From an uncultured Bacteroides sp. (GTDB lineage: Bacteria > Bacteroidota > Bacteroidia > Bacteroidales > Bacteroidaceae), in the NCBI RefSeq assembly GCF_963675905.1, contig NZ_OY780936.1:434001-498000 (forward strand): 64,000 bases of DNA, in the 5' to 3' direction. The notes beneath the pieces were generated by a model. That model saw only the letters and a list, made by a program, of their open reading frames with translations, made no database searches and was not told the origin of the DNA. The translations under genes and the position numbers were made by a program. The stretch's first letter is position 1, and each line of letters starts with the position of its first letter. This document shows, in pieces, positions 54,373 through 62,861 of the stretch.

Positions 54373-55257
54373 ATGAAACATTCTGTTTTTTCGTTGTCAG
54401 TTCTGACAGTATGTATATTGTTTACAAGTTGTGTAAGCAAAAAGCAGTTTACTGGTTTGCAGTCCGATTACAATAAGCTACAGACTGAGAATAGTGATTT
54501 AAGAAAATCTTACCAGGATACTAAAGAGCAATTGGTAGAGAGTCGTACAAATGCTAAAAGTCTGGAAGATCGTTTGGCTGAGGCTCGAAGAAATAATGAA
54601 GAAATTCGTTCCTCTTATGCTGCTTTGCAAGGATCGCTCGACAAGAGCTTGCAGCAAAACTCTCAGGGAAATATAAACATTTCCAAGTTAGTGGACGAAA
54701 TCAATGCTTCCAATCGTTTTATCAAACAATTGGTTGAAACTAAGACAAAGTCCGATTCACTGAATCTTGTATTGAGTAATAACCTGACACGCTCATTGAG
54801 TCGTGAAGAACTTAAAGAAGTAGATATTCAGGTGTTGAAAGGTGTAGTATATATCTCATTGGCAGACAATATGCTATATAAGTCTGGTAGCTATGAAGTG
54901 AATGAAAGAGCCGGAGAAACTTTAAGCAAGATTGCTAAAATCATAATGGATTATAAGGATTATGATGTACTTGTTGAAGGAAATACTGATCCGGATCCTA
55001 TTATTCGTGCAAATATTCGTAATAACTGGGACTTGAGTGCTTTGCGTGCTTCATCGGTTGTTCAGGTTTTGCAAAACAGTTACGGTGTTGATCCAAAACG
55101 TCTTACTGCTGCTGGTCGTGGTGAATACAATCCGATTGCAGATAATAACTCTGCTTTAGGAAAACAACGTAACCGTAGAACACAGATTATCATAACTCCT
55201 AAACTTGATCAGTTTATGGATCTTATTGATAAGGCACCGGAATCATCAAATAAGTAA
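54373..55257 (+). CDS. OmpA-family lipoprotein with coiled coil
   Basis: The frame opens at 54337, but I start at ATG 54373, where the lipoprotein signal begins (MKHSVFSLSVLTVCILFTSC, Cys20). A coiled coil (about 30-110, with many E/K heptads such as KLQTENSDLRKSYQDTKEQL) precedes a C-terminal OmpA domain (about 165-280, with LVEGNTDPDPI, LSALRASSVVQVLQ, RLTAAGRGEY and KQRNRRTQIII). The OmpA domain binds peptidoglycan; the coiled coil probably spans or assembles in the periplasm. The TDPDP sequence replaces the usual HTD of peptidoglycan-binding loops, so binding may be altered. It has its own terminator at 55,310. Confidence 0.92.
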   Translation: MKHSVFSLSVLTVCILFTSCVSKKQFTGLQSDYNKLQTENSDLRKSYQDTKEQLVESRTNAKSLEDRLAEARRNNEEIRSSYAALQGSLDKSLQQNSQGNINISKLVDEINASNRFIKQLVETKTKSDSLNLVLSNNLTRSLSREELKEVDIQVLKGVVYISLADNMLYKSGSYEVNERAGETLSKIAKIIMDYKDYDVLVEGNTDPDPIIRANIRNNWDLSALRASSVVQVLQNSYGVDPKRLTAAGRGEYNPIADNNSALGKQRNRRTQIIITPKLDQFMDLIDKAPESSNK

Positions 55258-55309
55258 TAATTGAAATGTAATAGAAGAGCAATTAATCTATTACGGAATT
55301 TATAATAAC

Positions 55310-55347
55310 AAAGGAGTTGCCGGGTTTATCGGCAACTCCTTTGTTAT
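55310..55347 (+). terminator. Terminator of the OmpA-family lipoprotein gene
   Basis: AAAGGAGTTGCCG (55310-55322) and CGGCAACTCCTTT (55330-55342) form a perfect 13-bp stem with a 7-nt loop. Confidence 0.9.
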
Positions 55348-55436
55348 TTATAAGAATAAGCTGATGCAACTTATTTAATTTTCTTCCAAGGTTGGCATTT
55401 ATTCTGAAAGCGTTTCAAGTAAGGGCAGGCATTATG

Positions 55437-55931
55437 TTATTCTTGCCCATACTTTTGAAAAGCCACTCTTGGTGAGCCGTTTGCTAAATAGATAACGCCA
55501 CACTCGGTATATCCATTCTTTTTAAGTACCGATTGCATTACCCAATTATCGTGATGTGTGTCTACACGGATATTATGGCATTGCTGAAAACACCACTCCA
55601 GACAATAGCTACCGATTCCTTTTACTTTACCACTTGTTGCCAAACGATGAACTACTCCGTAAGGCTCGTCATTAAGCCATTGACCGTTTTCAATATAAGT
55701 GTAAGTAGGATCATTTCCTTTCCAAAAACAGAAAGTAGCAACAATTTCTCCTGAATCGTCTATACATACGTAACTGTTACCGGCTGCAATATCATTCTCA
55801 ACTACTTCGCGAGAAGGATAACCATCAGTCCACTGATTCATATTACCTGTATTCCGCATAATAGATCTGGCAAAATCAAAAACTTCCAGTTGCTTTTCTA
55901 TATCGGTTGATGCGGCTTTTCTTATCTTCAT
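55437..55931 (-). CDS. GNAT-family N-acetyltransferase
   Basis: The 164-residue protein has the GNAT layout: N-terminal MKIRKAASTDIEKQLEVFDF, a beta strand with IVATFCFWKG, the acetyl-CoA pyrophosphate-binding region VHRLATSGKVKGIGSYCLEW (a form of Q/RxxGxG/A) and the last strand VMQSVLKKNGYTECG. It transfers an acetyl group to an unknown amine. It is monocistronic. Confidence 0.9.
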   Translation of the reverse strand: MKIRKAASTDIEKQLEVFDFARSIMRNTGNMNQWTDGYPSREVVENDIAAGNSYVCIDDSGEIVATFCFWKGNDPTYTYIENGQWLNDEPYGVVHRLATSGKVKGIGSYCLEWCFQQCHNIRVDTHHDNWVMQSVLKKNGYTECGVIYLANGSPRVAFQKYGQE

Positions 55932-55973
55932 AAAACAAATATTAATTATTGCTTATTCGTTTTTCTTTGTTTG

Positions 55974-55981
55974 CAAATGTA
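55974..55981 (-). promoter_or_regulatory. Promoter -7 box of the acetyltransferase gene
   Basis: TACATTTG on the minus strand fits TAnnTTTG, about 43 bp before the start codon. Confidence 0.5.
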
Positions 55982-56094
55982 TATAAGAATATTTTATATC
56001 CGATGTTCTTATGTCTTTTATATGTTAATTTATAAGATTATGCTTTGAGGAATTCTAAATCATTCCCTTATAAAAATTAAAAATGCAAAATATA

Positions 56095-56199
56095 TCTAGC
56101 AGTCTAGCACTTGCCATTTAACAGGTTGTGAATGAATTGAATACAGGCGCTAGACTTCTTTTCGAAAGTCTAGCGGTAGTCTAGCAGTCTAGCACCTTG
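56095..56199. repeat. CTAG-word repeat cluster with nested hairpin
   Basis: CTAG cores occur at 56096, 56104, 56150, 56170, 56181 and 56189, mostly as GTCTAGC or its complement GCTAGAC. TCTAGCAGTCTAGCAC occurs at 56095 and again at 56180, and CGCTAGACTT (56148-56157) pairs with AAGTCTAGCG (56166-56175). Spacing is uneven (8, 46, 20, 11, 8), unlike the four-copy arrays. It lies upstream of the acetyltransferase and just before the next array. Confidence 0.8.
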
Positions 56200-56280
56200 C
56201 TGATTTTATTCATGTAAAGCCTTTATTATTTGGACTTTACGTTACTATTTATCGTATTTGTAGAAATAAAAATTAGTCTC

Positions 56281-56360
56281 CACCCGGGTGTACGATAATT
56301 CTCCACCCGGGTGTACAGATTTCGTAGACCCGGGTGGAGAGGCTTTGTACATCCGGGTGG
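56281..56360. repeat. Four-copy palindrome array, word CACCCGGGTG, period 23
   Basis: CCCGGG cores start at 56283, 56306, 56329 and 56352, exactly 23 bp apart. Copies 1 and 2 are CACCCGGGTG, copy 3 is GACCCGGGTG and copy 4 is CATCCGGGTG. It lies between the CTAG cluster and the ferredoxin terminator. The other parts of the 55982-56425 gap show nothing recognisable. Confidence 0.9.
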
Positions 56361-56370
56361 AAGAAAAAGA

Positions 56371-56404
56371 AATAGCTCAGGAATTCATCATTTCCTGAGC
56401 TATT
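56371..56404. terminator. Terminator of the thioredoxin-ferredoxin operon
   Basis: AATAGCTCAGGAA (56371-56383) and TTCCTGAGCTATT (56392-56404) form a perfect 13-bp stem with an 8-nt loop, just past the ferredoxin stop. Confidence 0.88.
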
Positions 56405-56425
56405 CTTCTATGAAACATTACAGAT

Positions 56426-56608
56426 TTATTTTTTATAAACAGCTTGCATGCCACAGTATCTGGTACATTTTCCGCATTCAATACACTTCTCTGAGTCAAT
56501 AACCGGAAGATTGTGCCCGTCCTGAGAAATAGCACCTACAGGGCATACTCTAAGAAGCGGACACTTATGGTTTTGCGGGCATCGGTTCTTGTCAATAGTC
56601 AGTGCCAT
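56426..56608 (-). CDS. Small 4Fe-4S ferredoxin-like protein
   Basis: The 60-residue protein has cysteines at 10, 16 and 22 (C-x5-C-x5-CP) and at 42, 45, 48 and 52 (CIECGKCTRYC). The second set with Cys22 can hold one normal [4Fe-4S] cluster. The first set has only three ligands with wide spacing, so a second cluster would be incomplete or of another type. The start follows the thioredoxin stop by 5 bp, so the two are cotranscribed. It probably carries electrons in the cytoplasm; no signal peptide is present, although its neighbour is a lipoprotein. Confidence 0.85.
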   Translation of the reverse strand: MALTIDKNRCPQNHKCPLLRVCPVGAISQDGHNLPVIDSEKCIECGKCTRYCGMQAVYKK

Positions 56609-56613
56609 TTTTG

Positions 56614-57084
56614 TTATTTTTTCAGCAGAATTTCGTTAATTGCATCTTTGAATGCCGACTTAGGCATTGCTCCCTGAGCCATTTGTGGTTTGCCATTCAT
56701 TGGGATGAACAATAATGAAGGAATACTGCGAATGCCAAATGCTGCAGCCAATTCTTCTTCTTCCTCAGTATCTATTTTGTAGATATAGATTTTATCACCA
56801 TATTCGGCAGCTAGTTCTTCCAGGATAGGAGCAATAGTTTTACATGGACCGCACCATGAAGCATAAAAATCAACAATGGCAGGTTTGTCACCTAAATATT
56901 TCCATTCGTTAGGATTAGTTTCGTAATCAGCTACTTTCTTTAGAAACTCTGCTTTTGTTAAATGAATTGTTTTCATCTTATTTTCAGTTTTTAATTTGTT
57001 ATCACTTTGTTTATTACTTTGTTGTCCGTTGCACGAGGTAAAAATCAGCCCCGTCATTAGCAATATTAATGTCAGCTTTTTCAT
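56614..57084 (-). CDS. Thioredoxin-fold lipoprotein or thioredoxin
   Basis: The 156-residue protein begins with a lipoprotein signal ending at Cys18 (LIFTSC), a short polar linker, then a full thioredoxin domain (about 40-156) with active site WCGPC (Cys78 and Cys81) and IRSIPSLLFI with the conserved cis-proline. It reduces or exchanges disulfides of envelope proteins. An internal ATG at residue 37 (MKTIHLTKAEF) would yield a cytoplasmic thioredoxin, so two forms are possible. It is the first gene of the operon with the ferredoxin. Confidence 0.92.
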   Translation of the reverse strand: MKKLTLILLMTGLIFTSCNGQQSNKQSDNKLKTENKMKTIHLTKAEFLKKVADYETNPNEWKYLGDKPAIVDFYASWCGPCKTIAPILEELAAEYGDKIYIYKIDTEEEEELAAAFGIRSIPSLLFIPMNGKPQMAQGAMPKSAFKDAINEILLKK

Positions 57085-57213
57085 TGTTCTTCAAGTTTTC
57101 ATTGTTTCTCTTCTCCTATATAAACTTATAACTATCTGTTGCTCGAATTAAATAAGTATCCTTAGTCCTAAAAAATAGTCCTTTGGAAATCTGTTCCTTT
57201 AGAAATAACGATG

Positions 57214-57244
57214 CAAAGATATATGTATTTTCTTATAAAACAAA
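57214..57244 (-). promoter_or_regulatory. Promoter of the thioredoxin-ferredoxin operon
   Basis: On the minus strand TATCTTTG (57221-57214) and TTTG (57244-57241) are separated by 19 bp, an excellent match to the Bacteroides consensus. The leader is about 125 nt and contains TCCTTTGGAA and TCCTTTAGAA near 57,179 and 57,195. Confidence 0.75.
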
Positions 57245-57341
57245 TTTCCTATGGAAAATAATGCGATAAAAATATTTAATTGTCTATAAGTACTATTGTT
57301 TTTATTGGTAAACCTCTGAATTATTTTATGCCGATAATTTA

Positions 57342-57349
57342 TAAATTCG
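57342..57349 (+). promoter_or_regulatory. Possible promoter -7 box of the phosphoesterase gene
   Basis: TAAATTCG is one base from the consensus and lies 93 bp before the chosen start codon. No -33 element is clear. Confidence 0.35.
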
Positions 57350-57442
57350 TGAAATGAAGATTATAATTTGCAATTTGCTGTTAAAGTTACCTTTAAAGAT
57401 ATTACTTTTACAATATTGAAAAACATATTTATTGCCAATAAG

Positions 57443-58414
57443 ATGAAAAAGAACCTATTTTTAATTTTAATTCTATTTGCTGTCTGTACCAGACTGGATG
57501 CTCAGCAACTTCGTTACCATCAGGATGGAACATTTAAGATTGTTCAATTTACTGATACACATGTAGTACCCGAAAAAAAAGAATCTCTTGATGCTATTAA
57601 ATTAATAGATAAAGTTCTTGAAAAAGAACAGCCCGATTTAATAGTTTTTTCAGGAGATGTAGTGACTGGTAAGCCTGCCCGTAAAGGATGGGATATGGTG
57701 TTGAAACCATTAATTAAAAAAGGTATTCCTTTTATTATAACAATGGGAAATCACGATCCGGAACAAGATCTTACACGTGCTGAAATTGCAGAGATTGTAA
57801 CTGCTGCTCCAAATAATCTAAATAAGAAAAGCGATAAAGGATTGTCTGATGTCTCTTTGGAAATACAATCGGCAAAAAATGGTAAAGCAGCCTCTCTTGT
57901 ATATTGTATGGATTCAAATGACTATTCAAAGTTAGACTCTGTGAAAGGATATGGATGGTTCTCTTTCGATCAGATACAGTGGTATCGCCAGACTAGCTCT
58001 TCTTATACTAAACAGAATGCAGGAAAACCGCTTCCAGCTTTGGCTTTTTTTCATATTCCTCTTCCTGAATATAAAGAAGCATATAAAAATGAAAAAAACA
58101 TCCATACAGGAATTCGCCTGGAAGATGAATGTCCGGCATCTGTTAATTCAGGAATGTTTGCTGCCATGCTGGAAAGTGGAGATGTAATGGGAGTATTTGT
58201 TGGGCACGATCATAATAACGATTATTTAGCTACGCTTAATGGCATTGCCCTTGCTTATGGAAGATTCTCGGGAGGAAAAACAACCTATGTTGATGTTCAG
58301 AATGGTGCGCGCATCATAACCTTAAAAGAAGGTGAAAGAGGCTTTTCCACTTTTATAAGGTTATTGGATGGTAGTGATATATGCAGAACTTCTTTCCCTG
58401 AAACCTTTAAATAG
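57443..58414 (+). CDS. Calcineurin-like metallophosphoesterase, secreted
   Basis: The frame opens at 57368, but the signal peptide starts at ATG 57443 (MKKNLFLILILFAVCTRLDA), giving 323 residues. The metallophosphoesterase motifs are in order: D-x-H in QFTDTHV, GD in VFSGDVV, GNHD in TMGNHDPE, His in AFFHIPLPEY and GHDH in VGHDHNND. It hydrolyses phosphoesters with a di-metal centre in the periplasm. The overall form resembles the purple-acid-phosphatase-like or Dcr2-like group; the substrate is unknown. Confidence 0.92.
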   Translation: MKKNLFLILILFAVCTRLDAQQLRYHQDGTFKIVQFTDTHVVPEKKESLDAIKLIDKVLEKEQPDLIVFSGDVVTGKPARKGWDMVLKPLIKKGIPFIITMGNHDPEQDLTRAEIAEIVTAAPNNLNKKSDKGLSDVSLEIQSAKNGKAASLVYCMDSNDYSKLDSVKGYGWFSFDQIQWYRQTSSSYTKQNAGKPLPALAFFHIPLPEYKEAYKNEKNIHTGIRLEDECPASVNSGMFAAMLESGDVMGVFVGHDHNNDYLATLNGIALAYGRFSGGKTTYVDVQNGARIITLKEGERGFSTFIRLLDGSDICRTSFPETFK

Positions 58415-58506
58415 TATTTGCCTTTCAACTTATAATCACTGGTTGTATTAGTTAAAAAAGCATCTGCAATTTACAAAGATAAGCAAACAGTAAGATTAAT
58501 AAGTAG

Positions 58507-58545
58507 AAAGGGGCTGTATCTTTTTTGATGCAGCCCCTTTTAGAG
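58507..58545 (+). terminator. Terminator of the phosphoesterase gene
   Basis: AAAGGGGCTG (58507-58516) and CAGCCCCTTT (58531-58540) form a perfect 10-bp stem, extended inward by one mismatch. Confidence 0.85.
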
Positions 58546-58659
58546 TTAAGAGAAACTATTTTCAATTGAATTGAATTTATTTATTGAAATCTCGTAGAAT
58601 TTGCATGTTTCATCTTAACTGTATGTAGTTTAAGTCTAGTTTTATAATCAATAGTAATA

Positions 58660-59784
58660 TTACTTAGAAGTAATAATACTTATTCTGTTCCAGTCATTAT
58701 TGTCTGGATAAGGTTGTTGCTTGTCACCATTGTTTTCTATGATGAATCTGTTTTCAGCAATACCGTATTTTTCTTTTAGCATTTTTGCTACTGCTTCAGA
58801 ACGTTGTTCACTCAATTTCTGGTTAAATGCTGCTGTACCAGTCTTTTTATCAGCAAAACTTGCAATAGTAACTTTGGCATCCGGATTTTGTTTCAGATAT
58901 TGTGCAGCATTATACACATAAACTTCCTGATTTGGATCAATTGTAGCTTTACCAATACGGAAAGTAACTACTGAATTTAATAAAGCACCTTTTGCAGCCG
59001 GAACTTCTTTGATAATTGTCTTTGGTTCTGCTGATTTCTTTTCACAACAAGCTTTATATTCTTCAATCTGAGCTCTTTGTGAATTGATCTGGTCATTTAA
59101 AGATTGAATCAATGCAGGATCAGCAACATCTACTGTAGCAAACCCTCTTCTTCCGAAACGATAGGTTACACCTGCTAAAACATTCAAAGTTCCGTCATAT
59201 GAACATCCGAGTTGTTCTTGTCCGTTGAAGTCATCACGTAATAAGTTTCCGTTTGCTTCCAGATTCAAACTCCATGCTTTGCTTAAGCGGAAATCAGCTT
59301 GTAAACCAAGACGTGGAGATACCATGTTAGTAGCATGCACATTTTCATCAGAATCCCTGAAACCATGTACATAACCTATACCCATGATACCAATCAGATT
59401 AAACACTCTATCTTCTTTATAAGGAAGGAAGATATTTGTTAGATTAAACAAAGCATCGGTGTTAACATTAAAGTACTTTACTTTATACGAATAGTCAAGT
59501 TTGTTGTTAGCAGAAGTCCATCCTCCTAATTGTAAGCGAGCACCTACTTCCGGAGAGAAGAATTTTCCAACACCTAATGCTGCTGTTGGGCTAATTTTAT
59601 CGCCGAAAGAAGCATACCTGTGACTTTCACTGTATGTACGTTGTACACCAATTTGTCCTTGAATAAACCAGTTATCCCAAAATCCATACTGCTTTAAAGC
59701 TTTTTCCTGACCTTGCGCAGTATTTTGTGCAAACAGTCCTATTGGAGCTATTGCAAATAATAAAATTAAAACTTTCTTTTTCAT
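58660..59784 (-). CDS. OmpA-family outer-membrane porin-like protein
   Basis: The 374-residue protein has a signal peptide (VLILLFAIAPIGLFAQ), an eight-stranded barrel (about 35-215), a short coiled linker with CC (EEYKACCEKKSAEPK) and a C-terminal OmpA peptidoglycan-binding domain (about 260-374, with VTFRIGKATIDPNQE, FADKKTGTAAFNQKLSEQRS and WNRISIITSK). This is the Bacteroidetes major OmpA layout, like Omp40/41 of Porphyromonas. It anchors the outer membrane to the cell wall. It has its own promoter and is probably abundant. Confidence 0.95.
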   Translation of the reverse strand: MKKKVLILLFAIAPIGLFAQNTAQGQEKALKQYGFWDNWFIQGQIGVQRTYSESHRYASFGDKISPTAALGVGKFFSPEVGARLQLGGWTSANNKLDYSYKVKYFNVNTDALFNLTNIFLPYKEDRVFNLIGIMGIGYVHGFRDSDENVHATNMVSPRLGLQADFRLSKAWSLNLEANGNLLRDDFNGQEQLGCSYDGTLNVLAGVTYRFGRRGFATVDVADPALIQSLNDQINSQRAQIEEYKACCEKKSAEPKTIIKEVPAAKGALLNSVVTFRIGKATIDPNQEVYVYNAAQYLKQNPDAKVTIASFADKKTGTAAFNQKLSEQRSEAVAKMLKEKYGIAENRFIIENNGDKQQPYPDNNDWNRISIITSK

Positions 59785-59836
59785 AATTCAATGATAATTT
59801 AAATATAGAGAATTATTCCTTTATTAAAACCTGCTG

Positions 59837-59844
59837 CAAAGGTA
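59837..59844 (-). promoter_or_regulatory. Promoter -7 box of the OmpA-family gene
   Basis: TACCTTTG on the minus strand fits TAnnTTTG, 53 bp before the start codon. The rest of 59785-60048 is very AT-rich. Confidence 0.55.
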
Positions 59845-60048
59845 TTTTCTGATGCTGTATTTGTGTTTATATAATTTTGCCTAAATTTTATACATTATTG
59901 TTTTGTTTGTTTTTTAAAATATTAAATGATGATATATGTTTTAAAATATCAATTTTTAATATTTATTTTGCGTCTAAATCTTATTCTGATATATTGATTT
60001 AAATATCAGGAAATATAAAAGTATTTAGTAAAATAAAGTATATTAAAA

Positions 60049-61269
60049 ATGATACGATTAAATATTCAGCATGTTTTGTTTATATTTTTGTTTGGTACTA
60101 TTGTTTATTCTAAGGCTGAGGCTCAAAATAATTTTTTGAAAAGTAATAGGTCTTTAACCGAAGTTCTCAAAATATTAAGTAAAAAGGAAAATGTTTTTAT
60201 TAATTTTAATCCAGAAGTAACTAATCGCATACAGATTAAAGATGTGTCTTTAGATAAGAATGCAATAGAATTACTGAATAGTTTACTTGCTAATCATGAT
60301 TTGGAAATAAAGAAAGCTAGTCGAAATTTTTTATATGTTATACCAATTCAAAAGATAATTATAAAGGGATGCGTTAAGGAGAAAGAAATAAATAAAAAGC
60401 TTTCTGATATTAATGTTCTTATAGATGGAAAGTCTTCTGTTCGTACAAATGTTAATGGATGTTTTAGCTTTTCAGTCCCCAAAGGTCATCACAAACTAAA
60501 AATCGAGAATAAGTTTTATTACCCCAAATTAGTAAATAAATCATTTGTTGCTTCAACGAGTGTTGTCATTGAATTGAAAAAGAAAGAAAATAAAAAGAAA
60601 ACCGTAATTATTCGAACTATGTGTGAAAAAGAAGAAGTGTATATGCCATATGTTAACAAAACGTTTGCGGATTCTTCTTTGAAACATCGGTTGATTCTTC
60701 CGGATACATTGGCTTTTATTAACTCGAAAGACTTGATACCTAAGCATCCCTTAGCAACGAATTCTTCTAATTATGCATTGAAAAGTAATTTGATAATGTG
60801 GGGGTTAGCCAGCCCAAACCTTACAATTGAAAAGAAAATTGATCAGAATGTTACCGTTGAGCTTTCATTGGGGGGGGAGTTCGGCAACTCAAAACATAAC
60901 GATAAATCTATATCTTATCTGATACAACCGGAAGTTCGTTATTGGCTTTTTGGAAGTTTTAAAGGTGCTTTTATTGGATTTCATATGTATTATGCTCAAT
61001 TTAGTAAAAGCAATATAGTTTATCCATTTCAAAGAAGAGGTACTTCCAATTATAATAGAGAAGGATATTTGTACGGAATGGGTGCTTCATGTGGCTATCG
61101 ATGCTTAATAGATAAGCATTGGCATATTGAAGCTACAGCTGGGGCTGGCAATGTACACCTAGCTTATGATAAAATAATGTGGAATAATTCATTTAATAAC
61201 AAGAAAAGTTTAGATTATAATTATTTTGGTCTTACTAAATTCGCAATTAATTTAGTTTATGCTTTTTAA
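60049..61269 (+). CDS. STN-domain outer-membrane protein with DUF3575-like barrel
   Basis: The 406-residue protein has a signal peptide (QHVLFIFLFGTIVYSKAEAQ). An STN-like domain (about 30-105, LTEVLKILSKKENVFINFNP) is followed by a carboxypeptidase regulatory-like domain (about 105-170, IKGCVKEKEINKKLSDINVL). After a linker, a C-terminal beta-barrel (about 240-406) has the DUF3575-like segments ALKSNLIMWGLASPNL and VELSLGGEF and ends INLVYAF. The STN domain normally serves TonB-linked signalling to FecR anti-sigma proteins, and a FecI/FecR pair lies 1 kb downstream. Here it is attached to a small non-TonB barrel. The exact function is unknown. Confidence 0.75.
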   Translation: MIRLNIQHVLFIFLFGTIVYSKAEAQNNFLKSNRSLTEVLKILSKKENVFINFNPEVTNRIQIKDVSLDKNAIELLNSLLANHDLEIKKASRNFLYVIPIQKIIIKGCVKEKEINKKLSDINVLIDGKSSVRTNVNGCFSFSVPKGHHKLKIENKFYYPKLVNKSFVASTSVVIELKKKENKKKTVIIRTMCEKEEVYMPYVNKTFADSSLKHRLILPDTLAFINSKDLIPKHPLATNSSNYALKSNLIMWGLASPNLTIEKKIDQNVTVELSLGGEFGNSKHNDKSISYLIQPEVRYWLFGSFKGAFIGFHMYYAQFSKSNIVYPFQRRGTSNYNREGYLYGMGASCGYRCLIDKHWHIEATAGAGNVHLAYDKIMWNNSFNNKKSLDYNYFGLTKFAINLVYAF

Positions 61270-61430
61270 TTATTAGCTATAAAATCAATTACTTATAACT
61301 CTTTAAAAGTATTAGTCTAAAGCTCTTTACTAATTATTTTATTAGAAATATAATTTTTTTCTTTTCAGAACCAGTATAAATGAAAGTTTGTACTGTCATA
61401 GAGGTAAAAAGGAGAATATTAATATTAAAA

Positions 61431-62273
61431 ATGAATAATATGGATTCAGTTTTAAATTCCGCTTGCTTTTCACCTATTGATGTGCGGAAGGGTAATCACA
61501 AAGAGATTAAAACAGGCAATAATAGTACTATTTTATTTATTTTATCAGGGAAAATTTCACTATCTTGCGTTGAATGTAATCATAAGATGCTTCTCTCGGA
61601 TGACATGCTGTTTCTGCCTCCGGGAACTAAGTTCAAGTTATTAGCAATAGAAACTTCTATTGCTGTAAAATGTGAGATGACAAAGGATTCTATTAGTAAA
61701 ATTAATCAGTGGTTAGCTCCGTTATCGGAGAGCAATACTGAATATGAAAAGAAATGTTTAGCATTACCTATAAAGTATAGTTTAAAATATTTTCTGGAAT
61801 TCTTTCATCAGTCTTATTCTTTATCTGGCTTTAATATTTCAGAGTTGGATGAATGGAAACAAAATGGATTATTCCTGGTTTTAAAAAACTCTTATTCAAT
61901 TCAAGAACTGACAGTATTTTTCTCTCCTGTTTTGGGTAAGAATATGGATTTTAAGGAGTTTGTATATGCAAATTATAAATCTGTCAGGAATTTGCAGAAT
62001 TTTGCAGATTTGGCTAAATGTAGTTTAAGTGTTTTTTGCAGAGAGTTTAAAAAGAACTTTGGAGAATCTGCTTATCAGTGGATGCTTAATCGCAAATCGC
62101 AATTTGTGTTGCAGGATATTCTAAATACATCTATTCCTTTTCAGGAATTAGCAGATAGATATCAGTTTTCGTCTCAGGCACACTTTACTAAGTTTTGCAA
62201 GCAGAAATATAATCAGACTCCTAAAGATCTGCGTAATAACAGCAAAGCCAGTTTGAATAATTTGTTACATTAA
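61431..62273 (+). CDS. AraC-family transcriptional regulator
   Basis: The frame opens at 61380, but I prefer ATG 61431 (or 61440), since the first 17 residues look unrelated. The N-terminal half is a cupin-like sensor (about 20-95, FILSGKISLSCVECNHKMLL). The C-terminal half has two helix-turn-helix motifs (about 175-275, LQNFADLAKCSLSVFCREFK and the FQELADRYQFSSQAHFTKFC segment), ending in the AraC signature QTPKDLRN. It probably controls the neighbouring surface-protein cluster; the signal is unknown. The first base of the sigma gene lies 30 bp after its stop. Confidence 0.88.
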   Translation: MNNMDSVLNSACFSPIDVRKGNHKEIKTGNNSTILFILSGKISLSCVECNHKMLLSDDMLFLPPGTKFKLLAIETSIAVKCEMTKDSISKINQWLAPLSESNTEYEKKCLALPIKYSLKYFLEFFHQSYSLSGFNISELDEWKQNGLFLVLKNSYSIQELTVFFSPVLGKNMDFKEFVYANYKSVRNLQNFADLAKCSLSVFCREFKKNFGESAYQWMLNRKSQFVLQDILNTSIPFQELADRYQFSSQAHFTKFCKQKYNQTPKDLRNNSKASLNNLLH

Positions 62274-62303
62274 AAAAAGTAATAAACCATATTAATATTA
62301 TTT

Positions 62304-62861
62304 ATGCAAATATCTTGGAACAAACTAAAAAATAAGGATGAGAAAGAATGGAAATATCTGTTCCGTCAACATGCTGAATTTCTTTATGCTTACGGAATGA
62401 AGTTTGCCCACAATGAGGACTTAGTTAAAGATACTATTCAAGAGCTCTTTATTGCTATTTACGAAAAACGTAATTCATTGAACGAACCGACTTCTATAAG
62501 AGCCTACCTCTGTATGTCTTTGAGAAACAGATTAATAAATGAACTTAAAAAAAATGTAGTCGTTTCTTTAGAAGATGATGATTATTCATTTACATTATAT
62601 ATTGATGATGACAGTGCAGATGAAGAGGAAAAACAATATAAGAAAATACAGAATTTACTGAATAAGTTGACAAACAGGCAGCGTGAAGTTATTTATTTGA
62701 AATATTTCAAAGGTCTGTCTAATGAAGAAATTGCTTGTGCACTTGATATAAATAAACAATCTGTTGCAAATCTTCTATCAGAAGCTATCCGACAAATGAA
62801 AAAGGATGCCTCTTTTGTATTATTCTTGTTACTTATTTTACGGAGAATTTTAGGGCTATGA
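62304..62861 (+). CDS. ECF-type sigma factor (FecI-like)
   Basis: The 185-residue protein has region 2 (about 18-85, with FAHNEDLVKDTIQELFIAIY and RAYLCMSLRNRLINEL), an acidic linker (DDDYSFTLYIDDDSADEEEK) and region 4 (about 115-165, LTNRQREVIYLKYFKGLSNE, with the EEIACALDINKQSVANLLSE helix-turn-helix). The stop overlaps the FecR start by 4 bp (ATGA), the usual arrangement for translational coupling. It is probably held inactive by FecR until a surface signal arrives. Confidence 0.93.
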   Translation: MQISWNKLKNKDEKEWKYLFRQHAEFLYAYGMKFAHNEDLVKDTIQELFIAIYEKRNSLNEPTSIRAYLCMSLRNRLINELKKNVVVSLEDDDYSFTLYIDDDSADEEEKQYKKIQNLLNKLTNRQREVIYLKYFKGLSNEEIACALDINKQSVANLLSEAIRQMKKDASFVLFLLLILRRILGL

